From the NCBI RefSeq assembly GCF_014656545.1, contig NZ_BNDS01000002.1:306871-370870 (forward strand): a DNA stretch of 64,000 nt, in the 5' to 3' direction. The DNA is from Neobacillus kokaensis. Its GTDB lineage: Bacteria > Bacillota > Bacilli > Bacillales > Cytobacillaceae. The position numbers and the translations under genes are program-made. Shown piece after piece: positions 37,288 through 46,627 of this stretch. Under the pieces are notes generated by a model that worked only from the letters and a program-made list of their open reading frames with translations, was not told the origin of the DNA and searched no databases. Position 1 is the stretch's first letter, and every line of letters begins with the position of its first letter.

Positions 37288-37767
37288 TTATTGAATGACA
37301 TCAATATCTAAATCCACTTTAGGTTTTGTATTTGTTGACTGATTCCCTGATTGTTGATTTGATTCATTTTTCTTTGAAAACATTTGTTGAATTTTATCAA
37401 CAGCCTGCGGAGCTAGCTCTAAAATCTTCTCATATAAATGTGTGCTTTCATCCAAATGAAGCATTTTTACTCCTTGAGAGTTAACAATTAAAAAGGCAAT
37501 AGGTGTAATCGAAACACCTGCACCGCTGCCCCCGCCAAACGGAAGCTGAGGGCTTTGACTTTGCCCTTGGTTTTGGTTCCCCGAACCACCGCTCATATTA
37601 AATTCACTTCCGCCTGCAGCAAATCCGAAACCAACCTTTGAAACCGTTAAAATAACACTTCCATCTGGGGTTTCAACAGGGTCCCCAATAATAGTATTTA
37701 CATCAATCATTTCCTTTAAGCTTTCCATTGCAGTTGTCATCATCCCTTGAATTGGATGGTCCGCCAT
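37288..37767 (-). CDS. ytfJ: Sporulation protein YtfJ (GerW family)
   Basis: 159 residues. The conserved GerW core, MADHPIQGMMTTAMESLKEMIDVNTIIGDPV then SVILTVSKVGFGFAAGGSEF, is split by a variable Gly/Gln-rich loop (about 70-100), followed by a C-terminal TPIAFLIV segment. GerW proteins are needed for spore germination in Streptomyces; YtfJ is made in the B. subtilis forespore. ATG 37767 follows AGGAGG. It lies 17 bp after ytfI. Confidence 0.92.
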   Translation of the reverse strand: MADHPIQGMMTTAMESLKEMIDVNTIIGDPVETPDGSVILTVSKVGFGFAAGGSEFNMSGGSGNQNQGQSQSPQLPFGGGSGAGVSITPIAFLIVNSQGVKMLHLDESTHLYEKILELAPQAVDKIQQMFSKKNESNQQSGNQSTNTKPKVDLDIDVIQ

Positions 37768-37784
37768 ATTTATTTCCTCCTTCT

Positions 37785-38477
37785 TCAAACGTATTTCGTT
37801 TTATCATTTAAAAAATTTGATTTGTCGGAAACGCGAGATTTTTCGCCTTTCCAGAATTTAATCAACTTTAATCCTGCTAAAATAGCATGCCCGATTCGAA
37901 ACTGAAAAATACATGATAAACGCGTCTGAATGACTGCAACTTGAAAATGAGGCGTTATTGTAACTTTAGGAATGACGGTTAGTTTTAAATAATGGCTGAG
38001 AATCCCTATTATACTAGCCTTTAATGTCCATAATGCACCAGCGGCAATCGCTGTATGTGCAGCATCACCGACACCGACATAGGTTTGCCATTCAAACTTT
38101 TTAATACTAATCTTGCGAAAAAACTTCCTAATAATGATATGCATTCCTATAACCTTCTGTAAGAGGTCCTTAGCCTTCTCAACATTTTTCACCACTTTTT
38201 GTTTGGTGATTTGTTCCACCTTTTTATCCGGTTTTCCGTCGGGAGCTTCCCCCATATGAGAATGATGTTTCACAACCAGACTTGGGGAATCATCATCAAT
38301 TTTGATTAATGGTACTTTGATTTTATATTTAATCAACCCAAACCAAACCCGAAACTCAATGTTTAAATCATCATTATCATTATGATGATAATAGTTTACG
38401 ATGATGGATAATTTAGTAAAAATAATAAGTAATAATAAAAACACAAAAACAGTTAAGATACTATAGAGCCAGATCAT
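37785..38477 (-). CDS. ytfI: DUF2953 membrane protein YtfI
   Basis: 230 residues. One N-terminal TM helix (about 3-22) followed by a basic DUF2953 region with FRVWFGLIKYKIKVP and a central Lys-rich segment; the conserved core WQTYVGVGDAAHTAIAAGALW is near 130-150. Function unknown. In B. subtilis ytfI-ytfJ is a forespore operon. A sequence resembling a sigma-F element (GGGGATACT on the minus strand, about 38499-38507) lies 22 bp upstream, with a weak, short-spaced -35. Confidence 0.87.
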   Translation of the reverse strand: MIWLYSILTVFVFLLLLIIFTKLSIIVNYYHHNDNDDLNIEFRVWFGLIKYKIKVPLIKIDDDSPSLVVKHHSHMGEAPDGKPDKKVEQITKQKVVKNVEKAKDLLQKVIGMHIIIRKFFRKISIKKFEWQTYVGVGDAAHTAIAAGALWTLKASIIGILSHYLKLTVIPKVTITPHFQVAVIQTRLSCIFQFRIGHAILAGLKLIKFWKGEKSRVSDKSNFLNDKTKYV

Positions 38478-38523
38478 TTTTTCACACCCTTTCCGCCTGC
38501 TAGTATCCCCCCAAACAAAAAAA

Positions 38524-38554
38524 ATAAACCTGCCAGCTTTTCCTTGGCAGGTGA
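38524..38554 (-). terminator. Terminator of sppA-yteJ
   Basis: Stem CCTGCCA / TGGCAGG (38529-38535, 38545-38551), with an A-run on the left, i.e. a long U-tract on the minus strand. Confidence 0.85.
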
Positions 38555-38561
38555 ATAGGTT

Positions 38562-38984
38562 TTAATCTATATGAATGACTGTCGTATCTGTAAAAAGGTC
38601 ATGCAATCCTTGTTTTTTTGGAAGGAAGGCTACGATTAAGTATCCTAGAATCACAGTTGCTGATATAAACCTTCCGATCCATTCACGAAAGAGAATCGTT
38701 CCCCAAGTTAATTGATCATGTTTTAAGTCTATTACTTTTAGACCGAAAACCATCTTCCCTAGTGTTTGGTTAAAATATTTGGTCATTAATACAAAATATA
38801 AATAAAAAATTACAGCCGAGGCAATGGAGATTGGTGCAAAAATATTAAATTCCGAAAGTGGAATATCCAGCATACGAAATATCGGATTAATTAAAAGCCG
38901 AACAATGCTTCCTATAACAATTAAGTCAAGAAGATACGCCCAAAACCGCATCCAAAAACCAGCATAGCGAACATTTGTATCCAT
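38562..38984 (-). CDS. yteJ: RDD family membrane protein YteJ
   Basis: 140 residues with three hydrophobic segments (about 12-36, 48-70 and 110-130). RDD signature: Arg in GFWMRFWAYLLDLIV with the paired Asp, and a second part TLGKMVFGLKVID. Function unknown; some RDD proteins act as ion antiporters. ATG 38984 follows AGGAG by 9 bases. Immediately downstream of sppA, and in B. subtilis the two are also linked. Confidence 0.88.
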   Translation of the reverse strand: MDTNVRYAGFWMRFWAYLLDLIVIGSIVRLLINPIFRMLDIPLSEFNIFAPISIASAVIFYLYFVLMTKYFNQTLGKMVFGLKVIDLKHDQLTWGTILFREWIGRFISATVILGYLIVAFLPKKQGLHDLFTDTTVIHID

Positions 38985-38996
38985 CAATATTCACTC

Positions 38997-40007
38997 CTAT
39001 TCCGCATAAAGATACATAAGCCGGGGTGAATTTGGTTTTGATAGTACTTTCATCAGGCCGGCCATTTCTGCGCTGTCACCCATCCATTTTTTTGCTTGAA
39101 GTGTGAATAAGGAGCCGAGACCAAGCGACTCTGAATAGCGGACAACCTTTGCCCCTTTAAGCTTTTCATTCTTTTTCATTTGGTTAATGACATCATCAAT
39201 ATAGCCAAATCCATCAATAAGATTTAATTCCTTTGCCTGTCTGCCGTCGTAGACCCGGCCATCGGCAATCTGTTTTACCTTCTCCATGCTCAGCTTACGG
39301 CCATCGGATATCACTTTAACAAAGCCTTGGTAGGAGTTGTCAATCATCGATTGTAAAATTTTCCGCTCTTCTTCCGTCATTTTACGTGTCGGACTCATAA
39401 TATCTTTGTATTTCCCGCTTTTTATCGTAACAAAATCAACGCCATATTTATCAGCCAGCCCCTTGTAGTTGATCCCCTCCATGATGACCCCGAGGCTTCC
39501 AGTCAATGTTTCTGGGCTTGCATAAATCTTTTTCGCCGCAGTTGAAATATAATATCCACCTGATGCTGCCATTGAGCCCATTGAAATATATACCGGCTTT
39601 TTACTATTTTCTTGAAGCTCCACTAATTTACTATGAATTTCTGCACTTTCAACCACACCGCCGCCAGGGGAGTTAACTCTTACGATCACCCCTTTAACCG
39701 CATCGTCCTCCTTAATATACTTGAGCTGCTTTAAAAACAACTGGTGATTGTAACCGGCACTTTGAAATATAGAGCCAGAGTCACCGGTATCTTGAATAAC
39801 ACCATCCACCTCAAGAACGACAATTTTCTTAAGCTCGCTCCCATCATCAACAACCTCTTCCGTGAAAGGCTGTTCGGCCGCAGCAAAAAAATCGCTGATA
39901 TCTGTTTCGATCCCTTTAAAAGCAAAAGCCGATAAAAAATTGATGACAACTGAAACAAAAAATAATCCTGCAGCTATCCCAAGTGCTGCCCAACGTTTTC
40001 CATTCAT
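38997..40007 (-). CDS. sppA: Signal peptide peptidase SppA
   Basis: Membrane-bound serine protease (S49) that degrades leftover signal peptides. 336 residues. N-terminal TM (about 7-28), then the protease core: VNSPGGGVVES, nucleophile Ser in GSMAASGGYYIS (about 147) and general-base Lys in IKSGKYKDIMSP (about 199), the Ser-Lys dyad of the short Gram-positive SppA. In operon with yteJ (12-bp gap). Confidence 0.95.
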   Translation of the reverse strand: MNGKRWAALGIAAGLFFVSVVINFLSAFAFKGIETDISDFFAAAEQPFTEEVVDDGSELKKIVVLEVDGVIQDTGDSGSIFQSAGYNHQLFLKQLKYIKEDDAVKGVIVRVNSPGGGVVESAEIHSKLVELQENSKKPVYISMGSMAASGGYYISTAAKKIYASPETLTGSLGVIMEGINYKGLADKYGVDFVTIKSGKYKDIMSPTRKMTEEERKILQSMIDNSYQGFVKVISDGRKLSMEKVKQIADGRVYDGRQAKELNLIDGFGYIDDVINQMKKNEKLKGAKVVRYSESLGLGSLFTLQAKKWMGDSAEMAGLMKVLSKPNSPRLMYLYAE

Positions 40008-40173
40008 ATATTAGTCCCCCTTTTTCTCCATTTTCGTTAAAAATCAAAGCATTATCATATTGTTTGAAAAAAGTGCTAAACTAAATTCAGGTCAAGCCTT
40101 ATTTTATCAAAAATTAATGGTAGAATGGGTAAAAATGATATGTTTTTTCACCATTTCCCAGGGGGTACAGTTA

Positions 40174-40974
40174 ATGGCAGAAAGGCAGAATATTTATTAT
40201 TACTATAAGCGCGATGAAGAAATATTGAAAAAGGCAGAACCGTTATTTGAAGTAACTGAGCGTTTCGGTTTCACCATTGTTAACGATTTCCGTAAAGCCA
40301 ACATAATTGCCAGCATTGGAGATGACGGGGCATTTCTTCAAGCTGTCAGAAAAACTGGGTTTCGTGACGATTGTCTCTATATGGGCATTTCTACAAAAAA
40401 CCACTTAAATATGTACTGTGATTTTCATATCGAAGACTCTACAAAAATGATTGAAGCAATGCTGAATGAACAGCTGGAGGTACGCCGGTATCCTCTTATT
40501 GATGTAACGGTCGACGGACAAGGAACCTTCAAATGCTTAAATGAATTCAGCATCGTCTCTTCGATTATTAAAACGCTTGTGATTGATGTTTTTATTGACG
40601 AGCTCCATTTTGAAACCTTTAGAGGCGATGGTTTAATTGTAGCTACACCGACTGGAAGTACGGCTTATAATAAATCAGTAAAAGGTTCAATCGTTGATCC
40701 GCTTCTTTCGTGCATGCAGGTAAGTGAAGTAGCGTCAATTAATAATAATAGCTACCGAACACTTGGCTCCTCGTTTATTTTAAGCAACGATCGAAAGCTG
40801 ACGCTTAAGGTCGCTTCCGAAACGAACGACCACCCAACAATGGGCATGGACAATGAAGCTTTAAGCATCCGGGAAGTAGATAACATCCAAATTCAATTAA
40901 ACGATAGTAAACTTAAAACTTTAAAATTAAAAGATAATTCCTTTTGGGAAAAAGTCAAAAGAACTTTCCTATAG
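40174..40974 (+). CDS. nadK2: NAD kinase, NadK2/YtdI type
   Basis: Phosphorylates NAD to NADP. 266 residues. The frame extends back to 40060, but ATG 40174 follows AGGGGGT and gives MAERQNIYYYYKR, matching B. subtilis YtdI length. Second conserved motif GDGLIVATPTGSTAYNKS is intact, with MDNEALSIRE near the C-terminus. The first motif, usually GGDGTF in NAD kinases, reads IGDDGAFL; Bacillus NadK2 is known to vary here. It is divergent from sppA. Confidence 0.92.
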   Translation: MAERQNIYYYYKRDEEILKKAEPLFEVTERFGFTIVNDFRKANIIASIGDDGAFLQAVRKTGFRDDCLYMGISTKNHLNMYCDFHIEDSTKMIEAMLNEQLEVRRYPLIDVTVDGQGTFKCLNEFSIVSSIIKTLVIDVFIDELHFETFRGDGLIVATPTGSTAYNKSVKGSIVDPLLSCMQVSEVASINNNSYRTLGSSFILSNDRKLTLKVASETNDHPTMGMDNEALSIREVDNIQIQLNDSKLKTLKLKDNSFWEKVKRTFL

Positions 40975-40975
40975 A

Positions 40976-41016
40976 AAAAAACCTTATCCGAGTTTATTCC
41001 TGGATAAGGTTTTTTC
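40976..41016. terminator. Bidirectional terminator between nadK2 and rarD
   Basis: Stem AACCTTATCC / GGATAAGGTT with a 12-base interval, followed by TTTT on the plus strand and flanked by an A-run on the left. Confidence 0.85.
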
Positions 41017-41017
41017 A

Positions 41018-41938
41018 TTATAAAGCTTGATTTTCCTTTAATCTCTTTTCGGAAAGAAATTTTGTTTTAGAAAGAGAATAAATCATTAAAGCTGACCAAA
41101 TAAATAGAAATGAAATGAGCTGTACTTTGGAAAAATGTTCATGGTAAACAAATATACCAAGGAGCAGCATTAAGGTTGGGGCAATATACTGCAAAAAGCC
41201 AAGTAAGGATAACGGTATTTTTTGCGCTCCTTTCGCGAAATAAAGAAGCGGCACTGCGGTTGCAGCCCCTCCTCCTATCAACAGCCAGATGGTTCCAACT
41301 CCCGCTTCTTGAAACGCATTGGTTCCTTGAACAAATAAATGAACCATATAAATCACAGCAACTGGTGTAATCGCTAAGGTTTCAAGTGCCAATCCTACAG
41401 ATGAGTCTACATTTATCATTTTTTTTACTAATCCATATAAACCAAATGACAGTGCCAAGGCTATTGCGATCCATGGAAACCTTCCAAGTGAAATAGTAAT
41501 GATTAACACACCAATCGCGGCTAATCCGAAAGAAATGTATTGGTATAATGATAATTTCTCTTTTAGAACAATCATACCTAATAAAATACTAACAAGCGGA
41601 TTGATGTAATATCCTAGACTTGAATCCACAATATGTCCATTATTTACTGCCCAAATGTATATATACCAGTTTCCGCTTATCATAATAGAAGCAAATATCA
41701 AAGCGTATAGCTGCTTTTTATTTCTAGCAAACCCCTTTATGGTGTAAAGAAACAATCCCCACTTTTTTGTAAATAAAAGGATAAGCAGCATAAAGATAAA
41801 AGACCAAAAAATCCGGTTAGCAAGAATTTCCTTTTCATTTATATCATCTAAAAGCTTCCAATAAATCGGCAATAATCCCCAAATAAAATAAGAAAAGCCA
41901 GCATAGAGAGCACCAAGCTGTGTTTCATTTTTTATCAT
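41018..41938 (-). CDS. rarD: EamA-family transporter, RarD type
   Basis: 306 residues, ten predicted TM helices, two EamA repeats. N-terminal GALYAGFSYFIWGLLPIYWKLL and EILANRIFWSFIF are characteristic of RarD. Substrate unknown (chloramphenicol-sensitivity annotation in Pseudomonas). Basic C-terminal tail. Alone on the minus strand between terminators. Not at this place in B. subtilis to my knowledge. Confidence 0.88.
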   Translation of the reverse strand: MIKNETQLGALYAGFSYFIWGLLPIYWKLLDDINEKEILANRIFWSFIFMLLILLFTKKWGLFLYTIKGFARNKKQLYALIFASIMISGNWYIYIWAVNNGHIVDSSLGYYINPLVSILLGMIVLKEKLSLYQYISFGLAAIGVLIITISLGRFPWIAIALALSFGLYGLVKKMINVDSSVGLALETLAITPVAVIYMVHLFVQGTNAFQEAGVGTIWLLIGGGAATAVPLLYFAKGAQKIPLSLLGFLQYIAPTLMLLLGIFVYHEHFSKVQLISFLFIWSALMIYSLSKTKFLSEKRLKENQAL

Positions 41939-42041
41939 TATTTCTAGCCCCTATTCTTTCTAGTATCGAAATACTCTTTATTATACCTTGAATTTATTGT
42001 AATAGGGGAATCTTTTTCTTCCAATTTATTACTTTACTTCT

Positions 42042-42076
42042 TTTAAAAAAAGGCAGGCGATATCATGGCCGCCCGC
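42042..42076 (-). terminator. Terminator of ytcI
   Basis: On the minus strand GCGGGCG pairs with CGCCTGC (42070-42076 with 42053-42059), followed by a run of Ts. Confidence 0.75.
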
Positions 42077-42110
42077 TCTTTTATGCTCTTTAACAAGTTT
42101 TAATGACTTA

Positions 42111-43694
42111 CTATTTTTTCACTGCCTCTATTTCTTTTTGCCGCAATTCAATTCTGCGGATTTTACCAGAGGTTGTTTTAGGCAGCTCTGGCACGTATTC
42201 AATCTTTCTTGGATATTTATATGGTGCTGTCAGCACTTTAACATGCTCCTGCAGTGTTTTAGTTAATTCCGGAACATCGGCATTTACACTTTCTTTTAAA
42301 ACAACAAAAGCCTTGACAATAAAACCGCGGATTTCATCGGGACTTGCAACAACAGCACATTCTTTTACGTAAGGATGTTTAACAAGGGCATCTTCAACTT
42401 CAAATGGCCCAATTGTATAGCCTGAGCTAATAATGATGTCATCACCGCGTCCCTCGAACCAGAAGTAACCTTCCTCATCGCGTTTTGCTTTATCACCTGT
42501 AATATAATAATCGCCACGGAACTGCATTGCTGTTCTTTCAGGGTCTTTATAATAATTTTTAAATAAGGCAGGAGTTTCAGAATGGACAGCAATATCGCCT
42601 ACTTCACCTACGTCACAAACTTCGCCTTCATCATTTATGATCTCTACTCGGTTTCCTGGAGTTGGTTTTCCCATAGAACCTGGTTTTAGTTCCATTCCTT
42701 TTGTTACACCAACAAGTAAAGTATTTTCGGTTTGACCATACCCATCCCTAACATCTACGCTAAAATATTTTCTAAACGTATCGATGACTTCACGATTCAA
42801 CGGCTCACCTGCAGAAACCGCACTATGAAGATTTGATAACTGATATTCTGCTAAATTGTCTACTTTTGCCATTAAACGATATTCTGTCGGTGTACAGCAA
42901 AGCACATTTACATCATACTTATCAAGCAAACTTAAGTACTTATTCGGCTCAAATTTTCCGTTATAAACTAATCCAGCGGCACCGGAGCCAAGGACCGATA
43001 GAAACGGACTCCAAATCCATTTTTGCCATCCAGGACCTGCGGTTGCCCAAACGGTATCTCCATCTTCAATACAGAGCCAATTGGACGCTGCAGTTCTTAA
43101 ATGAGCAAATGCCCACCCGTGAGTATGAACAACTCCTTTTGGATTACCTGTTGTACCGGAAGTATAGGACAAAAAGGCCATATCGTCCCTAAGCGTATCT
43201 GCAGTGGTAAAGTCATCACTTGCGACTTTCATTTCGGCATCCAAATGAATCCAGCCTTTTTCACTAGCTCCCAGTGAAAATTTCACAAGCGGCTGTACAG
43301 AAGTAATATTGCTAAATTGATCCACATATGGATAATAGCTGACGACAGCCTTTACATCCCCATGGGAAATACGGTACTGTAAATCTTTTTCCCGTAACAT
43401 TTCGGAGCTTGGAATTACTACCATTCCAGCCTTTAAAGCAGCTAGATAAACAACATAGGCTTCAATAAGACGCGGTACAATTACAAGAACAACATCACCT
43501 TTATTTAAACCACAAGATTTAAAAACATTTCCAGCTCTGTTCACCTGTTTTATTAATTGCTCATATGTAACCTGTTTGGTTTCCCCGGACTCATCTTCCC
43601 ATTTTAAAGCAATTTTGTTTGGGGCGTTGGCAAAACGCTCTACCTCTGCAACTAGATTATAATGTTCCGGTGCAATTAAATCTTCCCGCTCCAT
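42111..43694 (-). CDS. ytcI: Acyl-CoA synthetase (YtcI / MbcS-like)
   Basis: AMP-forming acyl-CoA ligase, 527 residues. ATP loop SYTSGTTGNPKGVVHTHG (about 175), core WATAGPGWQKW, DGYGQTENT (A5), TGDKAKRDEEGYFWFEGRGDD (A7-A8) and catalytic Lys in LPKTTSGKIRR near 510. Resembles medium/branched-chain acyl-CoA synthetases (MbcS of Listeria) more than acetyl-CoA synthetase, and would feed fatty acid precursors. ATG with AAGGGGGAGAAG RBS. Own terminator. Confidence 0.92.
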   Translation of the reverse strand: MEREDLIAPEHYNLVAEVERFANAPNKIALKWEDESGETKQVTYEQLIKQVNRAGNVFKSCGLNKGDVVLVIVPRLIEAYVVYLAALKAGMVVIPSSEMLREKDLQYRISHGDVKAVVSYYPYVDQFSNITSVQPLVKFSLGASEKGWIHLDAEMKVASDDFTTADTLRDDMAFLSYTSGTTGNPKGVVHTHGWAFAHLRTAASNWLCIEDGDTVWATAGPGWQKWIWSPFLSVLGSGAAGLVYNGKFEPNKYLSLLDKYDVNVLCCTPTEYRLMAKVDNLAEYQLSNLHSAVSAGEPLNREVIDTFRKYFSVDVRDGYGQTENTLLVGVTKGMELKPGSMGKPTPGNRVEIINDEGEVCDVGEVGDIAVHSETPALFKNYYKDPERTAMQFRGDYYITGDKAKRDEEGYFWFEGRGDDIIISSGYTIGPFEVEDALVKHPYVKECAVVASPDEIRGFIVKAFVVLKESVNADVPELTKTLQEHVKVLTAPYKYPRKIEYVPELPKTTSGKIRRIELRQKEIEAVKK

Positions 43695-43802
43695 ACTTCT
43701 CCCCCTTTTTTAATTATGTCCTACATTAAATTATACAAAATTGTTCCAAAATTTAAAAATATTATTCCGCAAAAAATTATTTTTTCTTAAGATAAAAAAC
43801 AA

Positions 43803-43836
43803 AAAAATGAGAGCGAAGGGGTACCTTCGCTCTCTG
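43803..43836 (-). terminator. Terminator of sspA
   Basis: A perfect palindromic stem GAGAGCGAAGG / CCTTCGCTCTC (43809-43834). On the minus strand it is followed by a T-run. Confidence 0.85.
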
Positions 43837-43859
43837 TAGCCATTATATTTTATTGATGT

Positions 43860-44063
43860 TTAGCGTGAAAAACCGCTTAATTGCTGCTGCGCCATAGAAA
43901 CGAGACGCTTAGTGATTTCACCACCAACAGATCCGTTAGCACGTGAAGTTGTGTCAGCACCAAGGTTTACACCAAATTCTTGAGCAATTTCGTATTTCAT
44001 TGACTCAAGAGCTTGCTCAGCCCCAGCAACTAATAATTGGTTTGAGTTGTTGTTGTTTGCCAT
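43860..44063 (-). CDS. sspA: Alpha/beta-type small acid-soluble spore protein
   Basis: 67 residues. Coats and protects spore DNA. Has both SASP signatures: the germination protease site [19 protein letters not shown] (GPR cleaves in EFGV) and [19 protein letters not shown]. Start ATG 44063 ([19 protein letters not shown]) follows a strong AAGGAGGTGA; the longer frame is not real. A sigma-G-like promoter lies just upstream. Position before thiI matches sspA of B. subtilis. Confidence 0.96.
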   Translation of the reverse strand: MANNNNSNQLLVAGAEQALESMKYEIAQEFGVNLGADTTSRANGSVGGEITKRLVSMAQQQLSGFSR

Positions 44064-44087
44064 GTGACTTTCACCTCCTTGTGAGTA

Positions 44088-44117
44088 TATAATGTGTAAA
44101 ATCACATGGCATAATTC
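44088..44117 (-). promoter_or_regulatory. Sigma-G-like promoter of sspA
   Basis: Minus strand: -35 GAATTA, 17-bp spacer, -10 CATTATA (sigma-G consensus GMATR and CATWHTA). About 25 bp before the start codon. Fits late forespore expression. Confidence 0.6.
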
Positions 44118-44163
44118 TTAAATTTATTTGGTAATTGTTCACAATTTATTCAAAAAAACACTA

Positions 44164-45372
44164 CTAAAATAATTCTTCGAATTCTTGGCGAAGTTCCTTG
44201 CCAGGTTTAATTGTGATGGTCTCTACTTCTTGAACAGCTTCCTCAATCAGTGGTTCAAAATCAAAGTAGCTTTCGTATTGATTTACCTTTTCTCGCTTTG
44301 GTTTTGTCTTTGGAGATGCCGGCACAAAAATCGTGCAGCAATCCTCATATGGCCTGATGGAAATATCCATTGTATCAATTTCCTCAGCGATTTTTATAAT
44401 ATCGTTTTTATCCATTGAAATCAATGGACGTAAAATTGGCGTATTGGTTACTTCATTAATAGCATACATGGATTCCAGCGTTTGACTGGCAACCTGACCT
44501 AGATTTTCTCCCGTAATAATCGCTAAACCTTCACGTTTTTTTCTAATTTCATCCGTAATCCGAAGCATCATTCTTCTTGTTGAGGTCATCGTATAATTTT
44601 CCGGGACCTGGTCGCGAATCGCCTGCTGGACATCGGTAAATGGCACGATATGCAATGTAATGGAACTTCCGGCAATTTCAGCCAATTTCCTTGACAAATC
44701 CACTACTTTTTCTTTTGCCCGCTCACTTGTAAATGGAGGACTGAAGAAATGGACGGCTTCAATGTCTAAGCCACGTCTCATTGACAAATAACCTGCTACA
44801 GGACTGTCTATTCCCCCGGACAGCATAAGCATCGCCTTACCCCCAGAGCCTGCTGGAAGCCCGCCAGCACCAGGAATGGTTTCACATGACAAATAAACCG
44901 CATCACTCCGAACTTCGACCCTTAAATTAATATCGGGCTGTTTCACATTAACTTTTAAACCAGAGATATTTTGCAATAAATGCCCGCCAATGGAATGATT
45001 AATTTCATCAGTAATTAATTCAAATGTCTTATCAGAACGTTTAGCTGTCACTTTGAAGGTTTGACCTTCCGTGTACATGTATTGCACTAATTCAAGTGAG
45101 GCTTGTTTTATTGTATTAATTTCTTTCTCCACTTTAATAGCCGGACTAAACGATTGGATACCAAAAATATGCTTTAATTTTTCGATCACTTCTTTCGCAT
45201 TTTCACCATTTAAAACTACATACATCCGATCGCGGCTGGCTTCTATTTTAATATTTGGAAATGAAGTGAGAGCAACGCGTACACTTTTCCTTAGCTTATC
45301 AACGAATTTATTACGATTCCTGCCTTTTGTAGATATTTCCCCATATCGTATTAATATACGGTCATAATTCAT
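44164..45372 (-). CDS. thiI: tRNA 4-thiouridine synthetase ThiI
   Basis: Adenylates U8 of tRNA for 4-thiouridine formation. 402 residues: ferredoxin-like and THUMP region (about 1-165) and PP-loop ATPase (LMLSGGIDSPVAGYLS, about 182). No C-terminal rhodanese domain, as in Bacillus, where the dedicated cysteine desulfurase NifZ supplies sulfur. nifZ ends one base before this start, so the two are coupled. No obvious RBS problem; ATG directly follows the nifZ stop. Confidence 0.95.
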   Translation of the reverse strand: MNYDRILIRYGEISTKGRNRNKFVDKLRKSVRVALTSFPNIKIEASRDRMYVVLNGENAKEVIEKLKHIFGIQSFSPAIKVEKEINTIKQASLELVQYMYTEGQTFKVTAKRSDKTFELITDEINHSIGGHLLQNISGLKVNVKQPDINLRVEVRSDAVYLSCETIPGAGGLPAGSGGKAMLMLSGGIDSPVAGYLSMRRGLDIEAVHFFSPPFTSERAKEKVVDLSRKLAEIAGSSITLHIVPFTDVQQAIRDQVPENYTMTSTRRMMLRITDEIRKKREGLAIITGENLGQVASQTLESMYAINEVTNTPILRPLISMDKNDIIKIAEEIDTMDISIRPYEDCCTIFVPASPKTKPKREKVNQYESYFDFEPLIEEAVQEVETITIKPGKELRQEFEELF

Positions 45373-46515
45373 TTATTTCATTACCCTCTCTAATTGTTTT
45401 ACTGTGCCTTCAATCGCTTTGATGACTTCTATAGCTTCTTCTAACGTATTGTCGAAGGAGAGACTAATCCTTATGGCAGTTTCTGCTATTGCCTCCGGTA
45501 CTCCCATTGCGATTAACGTTGAACTCGCTGATTTCTTTTTAGACGAGCAAGCACTGGTTGTTGAAACAAAAACCTTTTTCTCCTCAAGTGCGTGAACGAA
45601 CACTTCAGATTTTATTCCTTTTAAGGAAAAATTTAATATATGCGGCGCAGCATGATCAACCGGTGTATTTATTTGGATAAACTCATTTTTGTATAATTCT
45701 TTTCGCAGCAGGTTTTGGATTTTCCGGATGCTCTCAATTCCCTTTTCACCTTTTGTCAGTGTCATTCTAAGTGCCTTAGCAAGGGCAACTGCCCCGGCAA
45801 CATTTTCTGTCCCGCTCCTAATCTTTCGTTCTTGGTTTCCGCCCGAAAATAAAGGGGTAATTCTAACTCCATCTCGAATATATAGGATGCCTGTCCCCTT
45901 TAGTCCGTGAAACTTATGGCCCGATAAAGAACATAAATCAATTCGATCTTCATTTAAGCAAAACGGTACCTTTCCAATCCCTTGAATTCCATCGACATGA
46001 AATAGAATTGTCGGATGCTTCTTTAACATTTCACCGATTTCTCTAATTGGCTGAATGGTGCCAACCTCATTATTTACGAGCATAATGGAAATTAATATCG
46101 TGTCTTTTCGAATTGCTTCTTCTACATCAGCAACCGATACCCTTCCTTTTTCATCTACTGGTACATAAGTAATATCGAATCCTTCTTGTTCCAGCTGTTC
46201 CATTGCCAGACGAATGGAGGGATGTTCAACACTTGAAGTAATTAAATGCTTGCCTCGGTTTCGGCTGCTAAGAGCTGCGCCCTTAACTGCTAAATTGTTA
46301 CTCTCAGTCCCTCCTGAGGTAAAAAAGATTTCACCTGCTTTGACATGTAAAAGCTGACCAACTTGTTCACGCGCTTGTGATAACAGTTTTTCAGCCTGTC
46401 CTCCCAAACTATGCAACGAGGATGGATTCCCGAAAAATTGACTGGAAACCGTGACAAAGGAATCCAATACTTCTTTATAAGGTTTCGTGGTTGCACTATT
46501 ATCAAAATAAATCAT
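45373..46515 (-). CDS. nifZ: Cysteine desulfurase dedicated to ThiI (NifZ)
   Basis: PLP enzyme that takes sulfur from cysteine and passes it to ThiI. 380 residues: substrate loop FFTSGGTESNNLA, PLP Lys in LSGHKFHGLKGTG (about 200) and the persulfide Cys in STTSACSSKKKS (about 325). Start ATG 46515 follows GAAAGGTGAAG; the frame is open to 46584. Operon nifZ-thiI. The braB gene between nifZ and ezrA in B. subtilis is missing here. Confidence 0.94.
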   Translation of the reverse strand: MIYFDNSATTKPYKEVLDSFVTVSSQFFGNPSSLHSLGGQAEKLLSQAREQVGQLLHVKAGEIFFTSGGTESNNLAVKGAALSSRNRGKHLITSSVEHPSIRLAMEQLEQEGFDITYVPVDEKGRVSVADVEEAIRKDTILISIMLVNNEVGTIQPIREIGEMLKKHPTILFHVDGIQGIGKVPFCLNEDRIDLCSLSGHKFHGLKGTGILYIRDGVRITPLFSGGNQERKIRSGTENVAGAVALAKALRMTLTKGEKGIESIRKIQNLLRKELYKNEFIQINTPVDHAAPHILNFSLKGIKSEVFVHALEEKKVFVSTTSACSSKKKSASSTLIAMGVPEAIAETAIRISLSFDNTLEEAIEVIKAIEGTVKQLERVMK

Positions 46516-46587
46516 AGTCTTCACCTTTCTCTTTACCGAAATAAATCTTAACACAAAAGTACAAAATTTTAAAAATGAAAACAAAAA

Positions 46588-46621
46588 AACCGGTCAACCA
46601 ATATTTGGTCTAACCGGTTTC
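46588..46621 (-). terminator. Terminator of ezrA
   Basis: On the minus strand AACCGGTTAGACCAA pairs with TTGGTTGACCGGTT, followed by TTTTT. It lies between ezrA and nifZ. Confidence 0.85.
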
Positions 46622-46627
46622 TTAACA

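Noticed and set aside
44164-45372. ThiI without a rhodanese domain
   Set aside because: Standard in Bacillus, where NifZ supplies the sulfur directly.
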